Of a stretch of 10,416 nucleotides of DNA, positions 1-6,518 are shown piece after piece (position 1 is the stretch's first letter; each line of letters opens with the position of its first letter). The notes under the pieces were generated by a model, which saw nothing but the letters and a program-made list of their open reading frames with translations, had not been told where the DNA came from and searched no databases. The DNA comes from Gammaproteobacteria bacterium. Its GTDB lineage: Bacteria > Pseudomonadota > Gammaproteobacteria > Pseudomonadales > Azotimanducaceae. A program made the translations under genes and the position numbers. The stretch is taken from NCBI GenBank assembly GCA_003228415.1, contig QIDL01000102.1, forward strand, positions 1-10,416, in the 5' to 3' direction.

Positions 1-1661
1 GACTTACCCGCCATCCGGTAGGAAATATCCCGGCCGATATACGCCCAGGCTGTGCCGTTTTCACGGAAACCCTTGTTGCCCCGGTGTACCACATCCTGCA
101 TCGCGTCCACCAGCCGCTCCCAGTCGTCCGCGCTCGGACCCACCACAGCGGGCATCGGGCGCGGTGGATCGAATTCCATCAGCGGTCGATCGCTGGTCAG
201 GACCATTCGCGGTCTCACAACCACGCCGCGATTCGCTATGACGGTTACCATGGTCGCAAGCTGTAGCGGGGTCACCAACAGATCTCCCTGGCCGATCCCC
301 ATGTTGACGGTATCGCCCGGATACCAGACCTCGCCTCTGGCACCTTGCTTCCAGATCGGATCCGGCAACAGCCCGCTGCTGGCATCCGCAACGTCCAGGG
401 CCAGTTGCTGGCCGATCCCCATCTGCGCGGCGAAGGACCCCAACTGCTGGATGGTCAGGCGCGAGGCAATATTGTAGAAGAACACGTTGGAAGAGCGATA
501 AATGGCCTTCCTCAGCGTGACGATTCCCTGGCCTCCGGAATTACCCGGCCTCCAGCTCCAATCGCGATAGATCCGATTCTGATTAGGCAGCTTGAACCAA
601 CCCCGGTCTTCCAGCTCCTCATCCCAGGTAACGACCCCGCTGGTGAGCCCCGCCAGGGCAACAACCGGTTTGAAAGTCGATCCCGGCGCGTACTGACCGT
701 TGACTGCGCGATTGAAGAGTGGGGTCTGTCGGGAGTTCACCAGGGCCTGATACTGCTCGGTGGGAAATCCGGTAACGAACAGGTTCGGGTCGTAACCCGG
801 ATTGCTCACCAGCGCCAGGATCCCGCCCGATCTCGGATCGATGGCAACGATGGCCCCGCGCCGATCACCCAACGCGCCAGTGGCGGCAATCTGCAGCCTT
901 GAATCGAGATGCAGCGTAATGTTCTGGCCCGACGTCGGCGGGTGGACATCCAGGGGCTCGCCGCGAATGCGTCCGTGGGCGTCGGTTTCCACGCGCTGAG
1001 ACCCTACCTGGCCGTGCAGCGAGGCTTCGTAGTATCGCTCAACCCCCAGACGGCCGACATACTTGGTGGCGCTGTAGTTGACCGGATCCAACCGACGCAA
1101 ATCGTCCTCGCTCACCCGGCGTACCGAGCCGACCGCGTGGGCCAGCAGAGAGCCAAACGGGTAGTGACGCTCGAGCCGGGTTTTCACCTCCACGCCAGGC
1201 AATCGGTAACGGTTGACTGCCAGCCGTGCAATCTCTTCCTCGCTCAACGAACGTTTCAACGCCACCGATTCATAGGGTCGGCGCCGACGCTGCAAGCGCT
1301 CCTCGTAACCGGCTCTGTCATCGATGGTGAGCTCAACCAGGGTACCGAGTTCTGCGAGCAAACCATCGAGGTCGACGATGCGTTCCGCAACCAACTCCAG
1401 GGAGTACACCGACTGATTTTCGGCGAGCAGCAAGCCGTTGCGGTCATAGATCAAGCCCCGGGTCGGGGCCAGCGGCTGAACCTGTATCCGATTTTCATCT
1501 GAACGGGTCTGATAGGTATCGTAATCCAGAATCTGCAGCTGAATGAGTCTCGTCACCAGGAGACCAATCAGCAGCAGGGCAATGCCGAACAGGACGAGCG
1601 CCCGACCGACAAAGTCCTGACGTTCGATGGTAGGGTCATTCAGGGGTAGTGCGGACGCCAT
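1..1661 (-). CDS. mrdA: Penicillin-binding protein 2, peptidoglycan DD-transpeptidase of cell elongation (3' end cut by window edge)
   Basis: This inner-membrane transpeptidase cross-links peptidoglycan in the periplasm as part of the rod/elongation complex, with RodA as the usual partner glycosyltransferase. I translated 553 complete codons without a stop. The start is ATG at 1661, with AGG seven bases upstream. A short cytoplasmic N-terminus precedes one membrane anchor (about residues 22-40). The class B PBP motif PTRGLIYDRNG lies at 66-76. The acylation motif is S328-T-F-K331, the second motif is S390-S-N392, and the third begins at K553-S, the last complete codon, where E. coli PBP2 has KSGT. 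MGIGQG at 454-459 matches the conserved GQG region. The segment around 414-425 departs from the usual FGFGxxTGIDLP pattern. About 70 C-terminal residues probably lie outside the window. The gene follows rlmH after 27 bases, in the conserved nadD-rsfS-rlmH-mrdA order. FtsI is an alternative class B PBP, but the neighbours and motif spacing favour PBP2. Confidence 0.96.
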   Translation of the reverse strand, partial: MASALPLNDPTIERQDFVGRALVLFGIALLLIGLLVTRLIQLQILDYDTYQTRSDENRIQVQPLAPTRGLIYDRNGLLLAENQSVYSLELVAERIVDLDGLLAELGTLVELTIDDRAGYEERLQRRRRPYESVALKRSLSEEEIARLAVNRYRLPGVEVKTRLERHYPFGSLLAHAVGSVRRVSEDDLRRLDPVNYSATKYVGRLGVERYYEASLHGQVGSQRVETDAHGRIRGEPLDVHPPTSGQNITLHLDSRLQIAATGALGDRRGAIVAIDPRSGGILALVSNPGYDPNLFVTGFPTEQYQALVNSRQTPLFNRAVNGQYAPGSTFKPVVALAGLTSGVVTWDEELEDRGWFKLPNQNRIYRDWSWRPGNSGGQGIVTLRKAIYRSSNVFFYNIASRLTIQQLGSFAAQMGIGQQLALDVADASSGLLPDPIWKQGARGEVWYPGDTVNMGIGQGDLLVTPLQLATMVTVIANRGVVVRPRMVLTSDRPLMEFDPPRPMPAVVGPSADDWERLVDAMQDVVHRGNKGFRENGTAWAYIGRDISYRMAGK

Positions 1662-1688
1662 GAGTTTGCCTGATCGGAGATAGTCGGC

Positions 1689-2156
1689 TCAGGCCCGATG
1701 ATAGGGATGACCGTGCTGCAACGTCCAGGCACGATACAGCTGCTCTGCCAGGATTACCCGCACGAGCTGATGTGGAAAGGTCAACGCCGACAACGACATG
1801 GCTTCATCTGCCCGCTCCAGGCAGCTTCCGTGGAGACCATCGGCACCACCGATCAGAAAGTTCACGTCGTTCCCTCGCATTCGCCAATCATCCAGCTTCC
1901 GGCTCAAGTTTTCCGTGCTGCAGGCCCGTCCACCAACATCGAGAGCCACCACATGATCGCCAGGCCCGACCTTGGCCAGTACACGTGCACCCTCTTCCGC
2001 GAGGACTCTAGCAACCGGCCAGCCCTTGCGGTCGGCAGCCGGGATCTCCAGCAACTCCAGCCGACCCGGACCCGGTATCCGCCGCACATAGTCGTCGAAT
2101 CCCGCACGCACCCAATCAGGGCTCTTTACTCCCACCGCAATCAGGCGCAGTTTCAC
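1689..2156 (-). CDS. rlmH: 23S rRNA (pseudouridine1915-N3)-methyltransferase
   Basis: RlmH is a small SPOUT-class methyltransferase. It uses S-adenosylmethionine to methylate pseudouridine 1915 in helix 69 of 23S rRNA on assembled 70S ribosomes. The 155-residue product has the family's usual length. It shows the trefoil-knot SAM-binding segment LIGGADG (101-107), the SLSALTFPH stretch (121-129) followed by LVRVILAEQLYRAW, and the hallmark C-terminus HPYHRA, where E. coli has HPYHRE. The start is GTG, whose bases overlap the rsfS stop codon in a GTGA junction, so translation is probably coupled to rsfS. No strong Shine-Dalgarno is visible, which fits coupling. The start residues MKLRLIAVG align directly with the E. 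coli protein. Confidence 0.97.
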   Translation of the reverse strand: MKLRLIAVGVKSPDWVRAGFDDYVRRIPGPGRLELLEIPAADRKGWPVARVLAEEGARVLAKVGPGDHVVALDVGGRACSTENLSRKLDDWRMRGNDVNFLIGGADGLHGSCLERADEAMSLSALTFPHQLVRVILAEQLYRAWTLQHGHPYHRA

Positions 2157-2500
2157 ACTCGCGATTCAGAATCCGTGGGAATGTCCCGCCACAATCTCTC
2201 CAGATCGTAGAACCTCCGGGGTTCCGCCTGCATCACATGCACCAGCACATCGCCGAGATCGACCAGCACCCATTCATTTGTCTCACGGCCTTCGACTCCC
2301 CGAGGTGGGTGGTCGGCTCCCTTGGCCGCCTCTACGAGGCGATCGACAAGTGATTTGACGTGACGATTAGAGGTACCCGTAGTAAGGATCATATAGTCGG
2401 TAATGTCGGTCAGATCGGCCACTGGCAGGATAACGAGGTCGCGGCCTTTGAGGTCTTCAAGAGTTTCTATGACGAGATCACGCAGGGCTTCCGGGGTCAC
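2153..2500 (-). CDS. rsfS: Ribosomal silencing factor RsfS (Iojap/YbeB family)
   Basis: RsfS binds ribosomal protein L14 on the 50S subunit and blocks 30S joining, lowering translation in stationary phase or starvation. The product is 115 residues, a normal family length. It carries the DLTDITDYMILTTGTSNRH core (29-47), then EGRETNEWVLVDLGDVLVHVM (70-90) and RRFYDLERLW (95-104), which together are diagnostic of the Iojap fold. The start is GTG at 2500, preceded at six bases by a perfect AGGAG (2507-2511, minus strand). The stop overlaps the rlmH start by four bases. A 46-base gap separates the gene from nadD upstream. The nadD-rsfS-rlmH-mrdA order is conserved in gammaproteobacteria. Confidence 0.97.
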   Translation of the reverse strand: MTPEALRDLVIETLEDLKGRDLVILPVADLTDITDYMILTTGTSNRHVKSLVDRLVEAAKGADHPPRGVEGRETNEWVLVDLGDVLVHVMQAEPRRFYDLERLWRDIPTDSESRV

Positions 2501-2506
2501 ACAATG

Positions 2507-2511
2507 CTCCT
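2507..2511 (-). promoter_or_regulatory. Ribosome binding site of rsfS
   Basis: On the minus strand the sequence reads AGGAG, then six bases, then GTG. This is the clearest Shine-Dalgarno in the left cluster, and it fixes the GTG at 2500 as the rsfS start although the codon is not ATG. Confidence 0.7.
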
Positions 2512-2546
2512 GGGTGGTTCGCGGTCAGTGCACGTTCTTCGATTCA

Positions 2547-3167
2547 TCAATCACCATATAAGTTGTGTTCTCTAATATAAGTTCCGACAGCTATCGGGAG
2601 CAAATGATCCGCAACCTGTCCGGTAGCCAGCAGAGACCGGATATCCTCCGCTGCCACCTCGCGCATGGCGCTTTCCACCACGAGAACCCCACCGTTGAGA
2701 CATCCGCTGAGATTCTCAACGCGGTGACTGTCGGTCAGCGAAGCCATTGTCGCATCCAACCGCAACGAATACCCCGGGCGTTTGAGCACCACCAGATTTG
2801 CCAGTTCCAGCACCTCCCGCCAACGATACCAGCTCGGCAACAGTGCGTAGGCATCACTGCCAATCACCCAGGCCAGCACCTTTCCGGGGTTGGCGCTACG
2901 TAGCTTCAACAACGTATCAACCGTATAGGACGGTTTCCGCCGACGCATTTCGGATTCGTCGGCGACCAGCCGAGGATCATCGGCGCAGGCCAGACAGAGC
3001 ATCTGCCAGCGGTCGGCGACGCTGGCGCCGGTACCGCCTTTGTGTGAGGGGTTTGCCGAGAGCACGAGACGGATCTCTTCGAGTCCGAGCTGGTCACACA
3101 CCGTCTGCGCCGCATGGAGATGGCCGAGATGAACCGGGTCGAACGTTCCACCAAACAAACAGATCAA
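2547..3167 (-). CDS. nadD: Nicotinate-mononucleotide adenylyltransferase (NaMN-AT)
   Basis: NadD transfers AMP from ATP to nicotinate mononucleotide, giving deamido-NAD in the cytoplasmic NAD synthesis pathway. The 206-residue product opens with the nucleotidyltransferase motif GGTFDPVHLGH (6-16, with H13 and H16). It continues with the phosphate-side segment ANPSHK (38-43), SYTVDTL (80-86), and IGSDAYALLPSWYRW (102-116), typical of NadD. The usual C-terminal ISSTxIR-like motif (ISATIIR in E. coli) is replaced by VAAEDIR (171-177), so both hydroxyl residues are lost while the arginine remains. The start must be TTG at 3167: an in-frame TAA lies seven codons upstream with no ATG or GTG between. 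The TTG overlaps the proA stop (TTGA), implying translational coupling. The family call is firm. Normal catalytic activity is inferred, given the altered motif. Confidence 0.95.
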   Translation of the reverse strand: MICLFGGTFDPVHLGHLHAAQTVCDQLGLEEIRLVLSANPSHKGGTGASVADRWQMLCLACADDPRLVADESEMRRRKPSYTVDTLLKLRSANPGKVLAWVIGSDAYALLPSWYRWREVLELANLVVLKRPGYSLRLDATMASLTDSHRVENLSGCLNGGVLVVESAMREVAAEDIRSLLATGQVADHLLPIAVGTYIREHNLYGD

Positions 3168-4453
3168 CGGATTCGAATTTCGCCGTTACCGAACACCACG
3201 TACTTCTGCGAAGTCAGTCCTTCCAGTCCAACGGGTCCACGGGCGTGCAGTTTGTCGGTCGAAATCCCAACTTCCGCGCCCAGACCAAATTCAAAGCCAT
3301 CGGCAAACTGAGTGGAAACATTGACCATGACCGACGCCGAATCCACCTCTGCAACAAAGCGCCGCGTGTTGCGGTAATCGTTACTGACGATGGTATCCGT
3401 ATGTTGAGATCCGTAGTGATTGATATGAGTAATCGCTTCGTCTATGCCATCGACCACTCGGACCGCCAGCACCGGCGCCAGATACTCCTGGTACCAATCC
3501 TGCTCGGTTGCAGCTTCTACGGCAATTCGCGCCCGGGTGCGTTCGCACCCTTTCAGCGTTACGCCCGCCGCGCTGAATCGTTCGAGCAATCCAGGCAGCA
3601 CCGCGTCGGCTATGTCCTGTGCAACCAGCAGCGTCTCCACCGCGTTGCAGACCGCATACTTGGCCGTCTTCGAATTCACCGCGACATCGATCGCCATCGA
3701 AAGCTCCGCATCGGCATCGATATAGACGTGGCAGACACCATCCAGATGTTTAATGACAGGAATGAGCGACTCCCTGCTGACCCGCTCGATGAGGTGTTTG
3801 CCACCTCGAGGCACGATGACGTCCACCCAATCATCCATCTTCAACAATTCGCCGACAGCCTGACGATCGGTGGTCCCCACCAGGTGCACGACGGCTTCCG
3901 GCAGACCCGCTTCGATCAGACCGTTGCCAATACAGGTCGCGATCGCCTTATTCGATTCAATGGCCACCGAGCCTCCCCGGAGGATACAGGCGTTACCCGA
4001 CTTCAGACACAGGCTCGCGGCATCCACGGTCACGTTGGGCCGACTTTCGTAGATGATACCGACGACTCCCAGAGGCACGCGCATGCGTCCCACCTGAATC
4101 CCGCTGGGGCGATAGCACAGATCGGTGATTTCACCCACCGGATCCGCCAGCTTATCCACCTGCAGGATACCTTCGATCATTCGATCGATGGCGCTGTCAT
4201 CGAGCAGCAGACGATCCACCAACGGCTGATCGAGACCATTGCGCGCCGCCCCCGCCATGTCGACCTCGTTGGCCGCCTTCAACAGTGCGCGATCGGCTTC
4301 CACAGCATGGGCGATAGCCGTGAGCGCGGCGGACTTTGTTGCCGTGGGTGCGGCAGCGATGATCCGCGAAGCGTCCCGGGCGGCTTCACCCACTCGGCGC
4401 ATGTATTTCGCGATATCCGCGGATTCATCTATCGTGTCTAGGGCGCTTTTCAT
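3164..4453 (-). CDS. proA: Glutamate-5-semialdehyde dehydrogenase (gamma-glutamyl phosphate reductase)
   Basis: ProA reduces gamma-glutamyl phosphate with NADPH to glutamate-5-semialdehyde, the second step of proline synthesis after ProB. The 429-residue product matches the family length. It shows VPLGVVGIIYESRPNVTVDA (126-145), the VPRGGK segment (214-219), the catalytic cysteine C269 in YAVCNAVETLL, and the family signature VDGIDEAITHINHYGSQHTD (334-353). It closes with the conserved HARGPVGLEGLTSQKY (403-418). The start ATG at 4453 has purine-rich sequence upstream (AGGGA nine bases away, and GAGG closer). A perfect TATAAT lies 47 bases upstream. The stop overlaps the nadD start by four bases. 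proB is not in the window. The proA-nadD linkage is, to my knowledge, seen in Pseudomonas, whereas E. coli has holA before nadD. Confidence 0.97.
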   Translation of the reverse strand: MKSALDTIDESADIAKYMRRVGEAARDASRIIAAAPTATKSAALTAIAHAVEADRALLKAANEVDMAGAARNGLDQPLVDRLLLDDSAIDRMIEGILQVDKLADPVGEITDLCYRPSGIQVGRMRVPLGVVGIIYESRPNVTVDAASLCLKSGNACILRGGSVAIESNKAIATCIGNGLIEAGLPEAVVHLVGTTDRQAVGELLKMDDWVDVIVPRGGKHLIERVSRESLIPVIKHLDGVCHVYIDADAELSMAIDVAVNSKTAKYAVCNAVETLLVAQDIADAVLPGLLERFSAAGVTLKGCERTRARIAVEAATEQDWYQEYLAPVLAVRVVDGIDEAITHINHYGSQHTDTIVSNDYRNTRRFVAEVDSASVMVNVSTQFADGFEFGLGAEVGISTDKLHARGPVGLEGLTSQKYVVFGNGEIRIR

Positions 4454-4500
4454 TGCCTCGAATCCCTGGTGTCAACGGCCGCACGGAAAATGGGGTTGGG

Positions 4501-4506
4501 ATTATA
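4501..4506 (-). promoter_or_regulatory. Candidate -10 element of the proA-nadD-rsfS-rlmH-mrdA operon
   Basis: The minus strand carries a perfect TATAAT hexamer in the 96-base gap upstream of proA. It would place transcription start near 4494, giving a leader of about 40 bases. No good TTGACA-like -35 is found 16-18 bases upstream. A TTGACA exists in this gap, but downstream of the -10. The hexamer is therefore suggestive rather than proven. Confidence 0.45.
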
Positions 4507-4507
4507 C

Positions 4508-4522
4508 GCCGGTTATCCCGGC
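4508..4522. repeat. Small inverted repeat just upstream of the proA -10 element
   Basis: GCCGG, a five-base spacer (TTATC on the plus strand) and CCGGC form a perfect inverted repeat. It sits directly next to the candidate TATAAT, in the -35/-10 spacer. It has no U-tract after it in either direction, so it is not an intrinsic terminator. An operator role is possible but only inferred from position. Confidence 0.35.
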
Positions 4523-4549
4523 CGATGGAGCGTGGATTTCCTGCCTTGG

Positions 4550-5152
4550 CTAGCCACGCAGTTTGTTCACCAGCCGCGTCAACTCCTGTAGCCGTTCCCT
4601 CGGCAATTGCAGCTGCAGCAGGCTCTGCTTGATCTCAGCATCTATCGGCAGCAGCTCCGAGAGCCGCCAGCCCACCGATCGTGCATCCTTGAGATCGATG
4701 TCCAGGTTGAGCTGCTGGACGCCCGGATGCGCCAGCAGTTCCGACAGCAGGTCCACCAGCCCCTGATGCTCACTGCCCACCGGCGCGACGGGTTCTTCCG
4801 GCAGGAAAGCCACTTTTCCAACCAGCAGATGATCAGCGCGTTCGGTCACCCCGCGCACCCGGAATTTCCGCTGACCCCGGACCGTGACACCAAGCCTTCC
4901 GTTATTGAGCTGATTGAAATCCACGATGCGGGCTTCGGTGCCGATGTCGAAGAGATTGGGGCCACCCGTATCGGGGCGCCAGGTATCGCTCCCTTCGCGG
5001 ATCAACACCACCCCAAAAGCCGCGTCGTCTCGCATACAACGGGAGATCATATCCAGGTAGCGGGGCTCGAAGATCTGCAGCTGAATATGACCGCCTTGAA
5101 ACAGCACCGTGCCCAGAGGAAAGAGCGGAAGTTCGGTCGTTGTCGGATCCAT
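4550..5152 (-). CDS. LON substrate-binding-domain protein (no ATPase or protease domain)
   Basis: The 200-residue product is a stand-alone version of the N-terminal domain of Lon protease. It begins with LPLFPLGTVLFQGG (8-21) followed by IFEPRYLDMI (27-36), which is the LON-domain hallmark. It ends in a helical segment, GWRLSELLPIDAEIKQSLL (161-179). No Walker A/B motifs and no Ser-Lys protease dyad are present, and the protein ends where Lon's AAA+ domain would begin. Such single-domain proteins are common in proteobacteria, and their role is not firmly established. They may bind substrates or assist proteolysis. The start is ATG at 5152, with only weak purine-rich sequence before it. The gene is 96 bases upstream of proA on the same strand and divergent from uppP, so co-transcription with proA is possible but a separate promoter is likely. 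There is no signal peptide, so the product is cytoplasmic. Confidence 0.93.
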   Translation of the reverse strand: MDPTTTELPLFPLGTVLFQGGHIQLQIFEPRYLDMISRCMRDDAAFGVVLIREGSDTWRPDTGGPNLFDIGTEARIVDFNQLNNGRLGVTVRGQRKFRVRGVTERADHLLVGKVAFLPEEPVAPVGSEHQGLVDLLSELLAHPGVQQLNLDIDLKDARSVGWRLSELLPIDAEIKQSLLQLQLPRERLQELTRLVNKLRG

Positions 5153-5208
5153 CCCGACACTTTACACCTGCTCTCGCGAATTATGGAGTTGGCCGATAGA
5201 CTGGCGCC

Positions 5209-5997
5209 GTGGATTGGTTACAGATCATCTTCCTGGCCCTGCTTCAGGGCGTTACCGAGTTTCTCCCCATCTCGAGCTCTGCCCATCTGATCCTGGCGGC
5301 GCAATTCGGCAGCTGGGCGGATCAGGGACTGGCATTCGACGTTGCCGTCCATCTCGGCACTCTCACGGCCGTGTGCGCCTACTTCCGCAACGACCTGCTG
5401 GGCTATCTGAACAGCAGCGCCGCCCTGCTCAGCGGTCGAGGCTACGACCATCGCATCGACGAGATGCTGAAAGTCGCGGCGGCGACAATTCCCGTGGCGG
5501 TGGCGGGGTTTCTGCTGAAGGACACGGTATCCGAATCCTGGCGGGAGCTCGAAGTTATCGCCTGGGCAACGATCGTTTTTGGGGTCCTGCTGGGGGTGGC
5601 CGACCGCGCTCGTGGCGAATCCGAGCTCATTTCCTGGCGCCATGCGCTGATCATCGGAGCGGCTCAGATACTGGCGCTGTTGCCCGGCACCTCTCGATCC
5701 GGGATCACCATCACGGCGGCGTTGATGCTGGGACTGTGCCGGAACTCCGCCGCGAGATTTTCCTTCCTGCTGTCCATCCCAACCATCGCCGGAGCGGCAT
5801 TGTTGACCGGTTTCGACCTGACGGCCGAGCTGGGACCAGCTCACTGGCGGGATTTCGCTCTCGGCGCTTTACTGGCGGGGGTCAGCGCTTATCTGTGCAT
5901 CGCCACCTTTATCGCCCTGGTGGAGCGCACGGGCATGCTGCCATATGTGATCTACCGGCTGCTGCTTGGCCTGGCACTACTCTGGATCGCCGCCTGA
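5209..5997 (+). CDS. uppP: Undecaprenyl-diphosphate phosphatase (BacA/UppP family)
   Basis: This integral membrane enzyme removes one phosphate from undecaprenyl diphosphate, recycling the lipid carrier for peptidoglycan and other envelope polymers. Overexpression of the family gives bacitracin resistance. The 262-residue product has several strongly hydrophobic segments. It has the (E/Q)xxxE motif as Q13-GVT-E17, followed by FLPISSSAH with H26, and the second catalytic motif PGTSRSG (159-165, R163). RFSFLLSIPTIAGA (183-196) is also typical. The start must be GTG at 5209, because an in-frame TAG sits at 5197-5199. Only a distant GGAG (5185-5188) precedes it, so initiation signals look weak. 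The gene is divergent from the LON-domain gene (56-base gap) and converges on ssb. Confidence 0.96.
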   Translation: MDWLQIIFLALLQGVTEFLPISSSAHLILAAQFGSWADQGLAFDVAVHLGTLTAVCAYFRNDLLGYLNSSAALLSGRGYDHRIDEMLKVAAATIPVAVAGFLLKDTVSESWRELEVIAWATIVFGVLLGVADRARGESELISWRHALIIGAAQILALLPGTSRSGITITAALMLGLCRNSAARFSFLLSIPTIAGAALLTGFDLTAELGPAHWRDFALGALLAGVSAYLCIATFIALVERTGMLPYVIYRLLLGLALLWIAA

Positions 5998-6008
5998 CTC
6001 CGATTTTT

Positions 6009-6024
6009 CTGGCTCTGCAGCCAG
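6009..6024. repeat. Short hairpin between convergent uppP and ssb
   Basis: CTGGCT and AGCCAG form a perfect six-base stem with a four-base loop, in the 59-base gap between the two converging genes. The adjacent run of five T lies before the stem on the plus strand. It therefore gives A residues after the stem in the ssb transcript and does not form a canonical intrinsic terminator in either direction. The position still suggests a role in ending the two transcripts. Confidence 0.35.
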
Positions 6025-6056
6025 TCATCGTGGCAGGTACCGGCTATCTGAAGCGG

Positions 6057-6518
6057 CTAGAACGGGATATCGTCATCGAAATCGTCGTTGTCGGAGAGCG
6101 TTGCCGCGTTGTCTGGTGATGGCGGCTGGCCCATCTGTCCAGCAGCGGCAGGTTGCGACTCGAAGCCGGTGGGCGCACCGCCACCTCGACTGTCCAGCAT
6201 CTGCAGCTCTCGGGCCATGATCTCCGTGCGATAGCGTTTCTGTCCGTCCTGCTCCCAGTTCGAGGTTCTCAAGCTGCCTTCGATGTAGACCTTGGAGCCC
6301 TTTTTGAGGTATTCCCCGGCAATTTCCGCCAACCGACTGAAGCACACCACATTGTGCCACTCGGTGCGCTCCTGCTGCTCGCCCGATTGTTTGTCGCGCC
6401 AGCTTTCACTGGTGGCAACACTGAAGTTGGTCACCGGGTTACCGCCCTGGGAATAGCGGGTTTCCGGATCTCTGCCCAGATTACCAATGAGTATGACTTT
6501 GTTGATTCCCCGTGCCAT
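6057..6518 (-). CDS. ssb: Single-stranded DNA-binding protein SSB
   Basis: SSB coats single-stranded DNA as a tetramer during replication, recombination and repair, and recruits partners through its acidic tail. The 153-residue product has an OB fold in residues 1-110. The DNA-stacking residues W40, W54, F60 and W88 sit at the same positions as in E. coli SSB. A Gly/Pro/Gln-rich linker (112-140) follows, then the acidic tail ending DDDIPF, the conserved partner-binding tip. The linker is shorter than in E. coli (178 residues in total). The start is ATG at 6518 with AGAGAGG just upstream. The gene is divergent from uvrA, as in E. coli, and converges on uppP. Confidence 0.98.
   Translation of the reverse strand: MARGINKVILIGNLGRDPETRYSQGGNPVTNFSVATSESWRDKQSGEQQERTEWHNVVCFSRLAEIAGEYLKKGSKVYIEGSLRTSNWEQDGQKRYRTEIMARELQMLDSRGGGAPTGFESQPAAAGQMGQPPSPDNAATLSDNDDFDDDIPF

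Noticed and set aside
2798..4441. A 547-codon open frame on the plus strand opposite proA and nadD
   Set aside because: proA and nadD are unmistakable on the minus strand. The antisense product has low-complexity Arg/His/Asp-rich sequence with no recognisable domain, as expected for a shadow frame in GC-rich DNA.
5161..5186. TTTACA with TTATGG as a uppP promoter
   Set aside because: The spacer would be only 14 bases and the -10 match is poor. It is not strong enough to list as a feature.
5218..5844. A 208-codon minus-strand frame opposite uppP
   Set aside because: uppP has clear catalytic motifs on the plus strand. The opposite frame is Gln/Arg-rich and featureless.
6004..6024. T-run plus hairpin as an intrinsic terminator for uppP or ssb
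   Set aside because: The T-run precedes the stem on the plus strand and becomes an A-run after it on the minus strand, so neither transcript has stem followed by U-tract.
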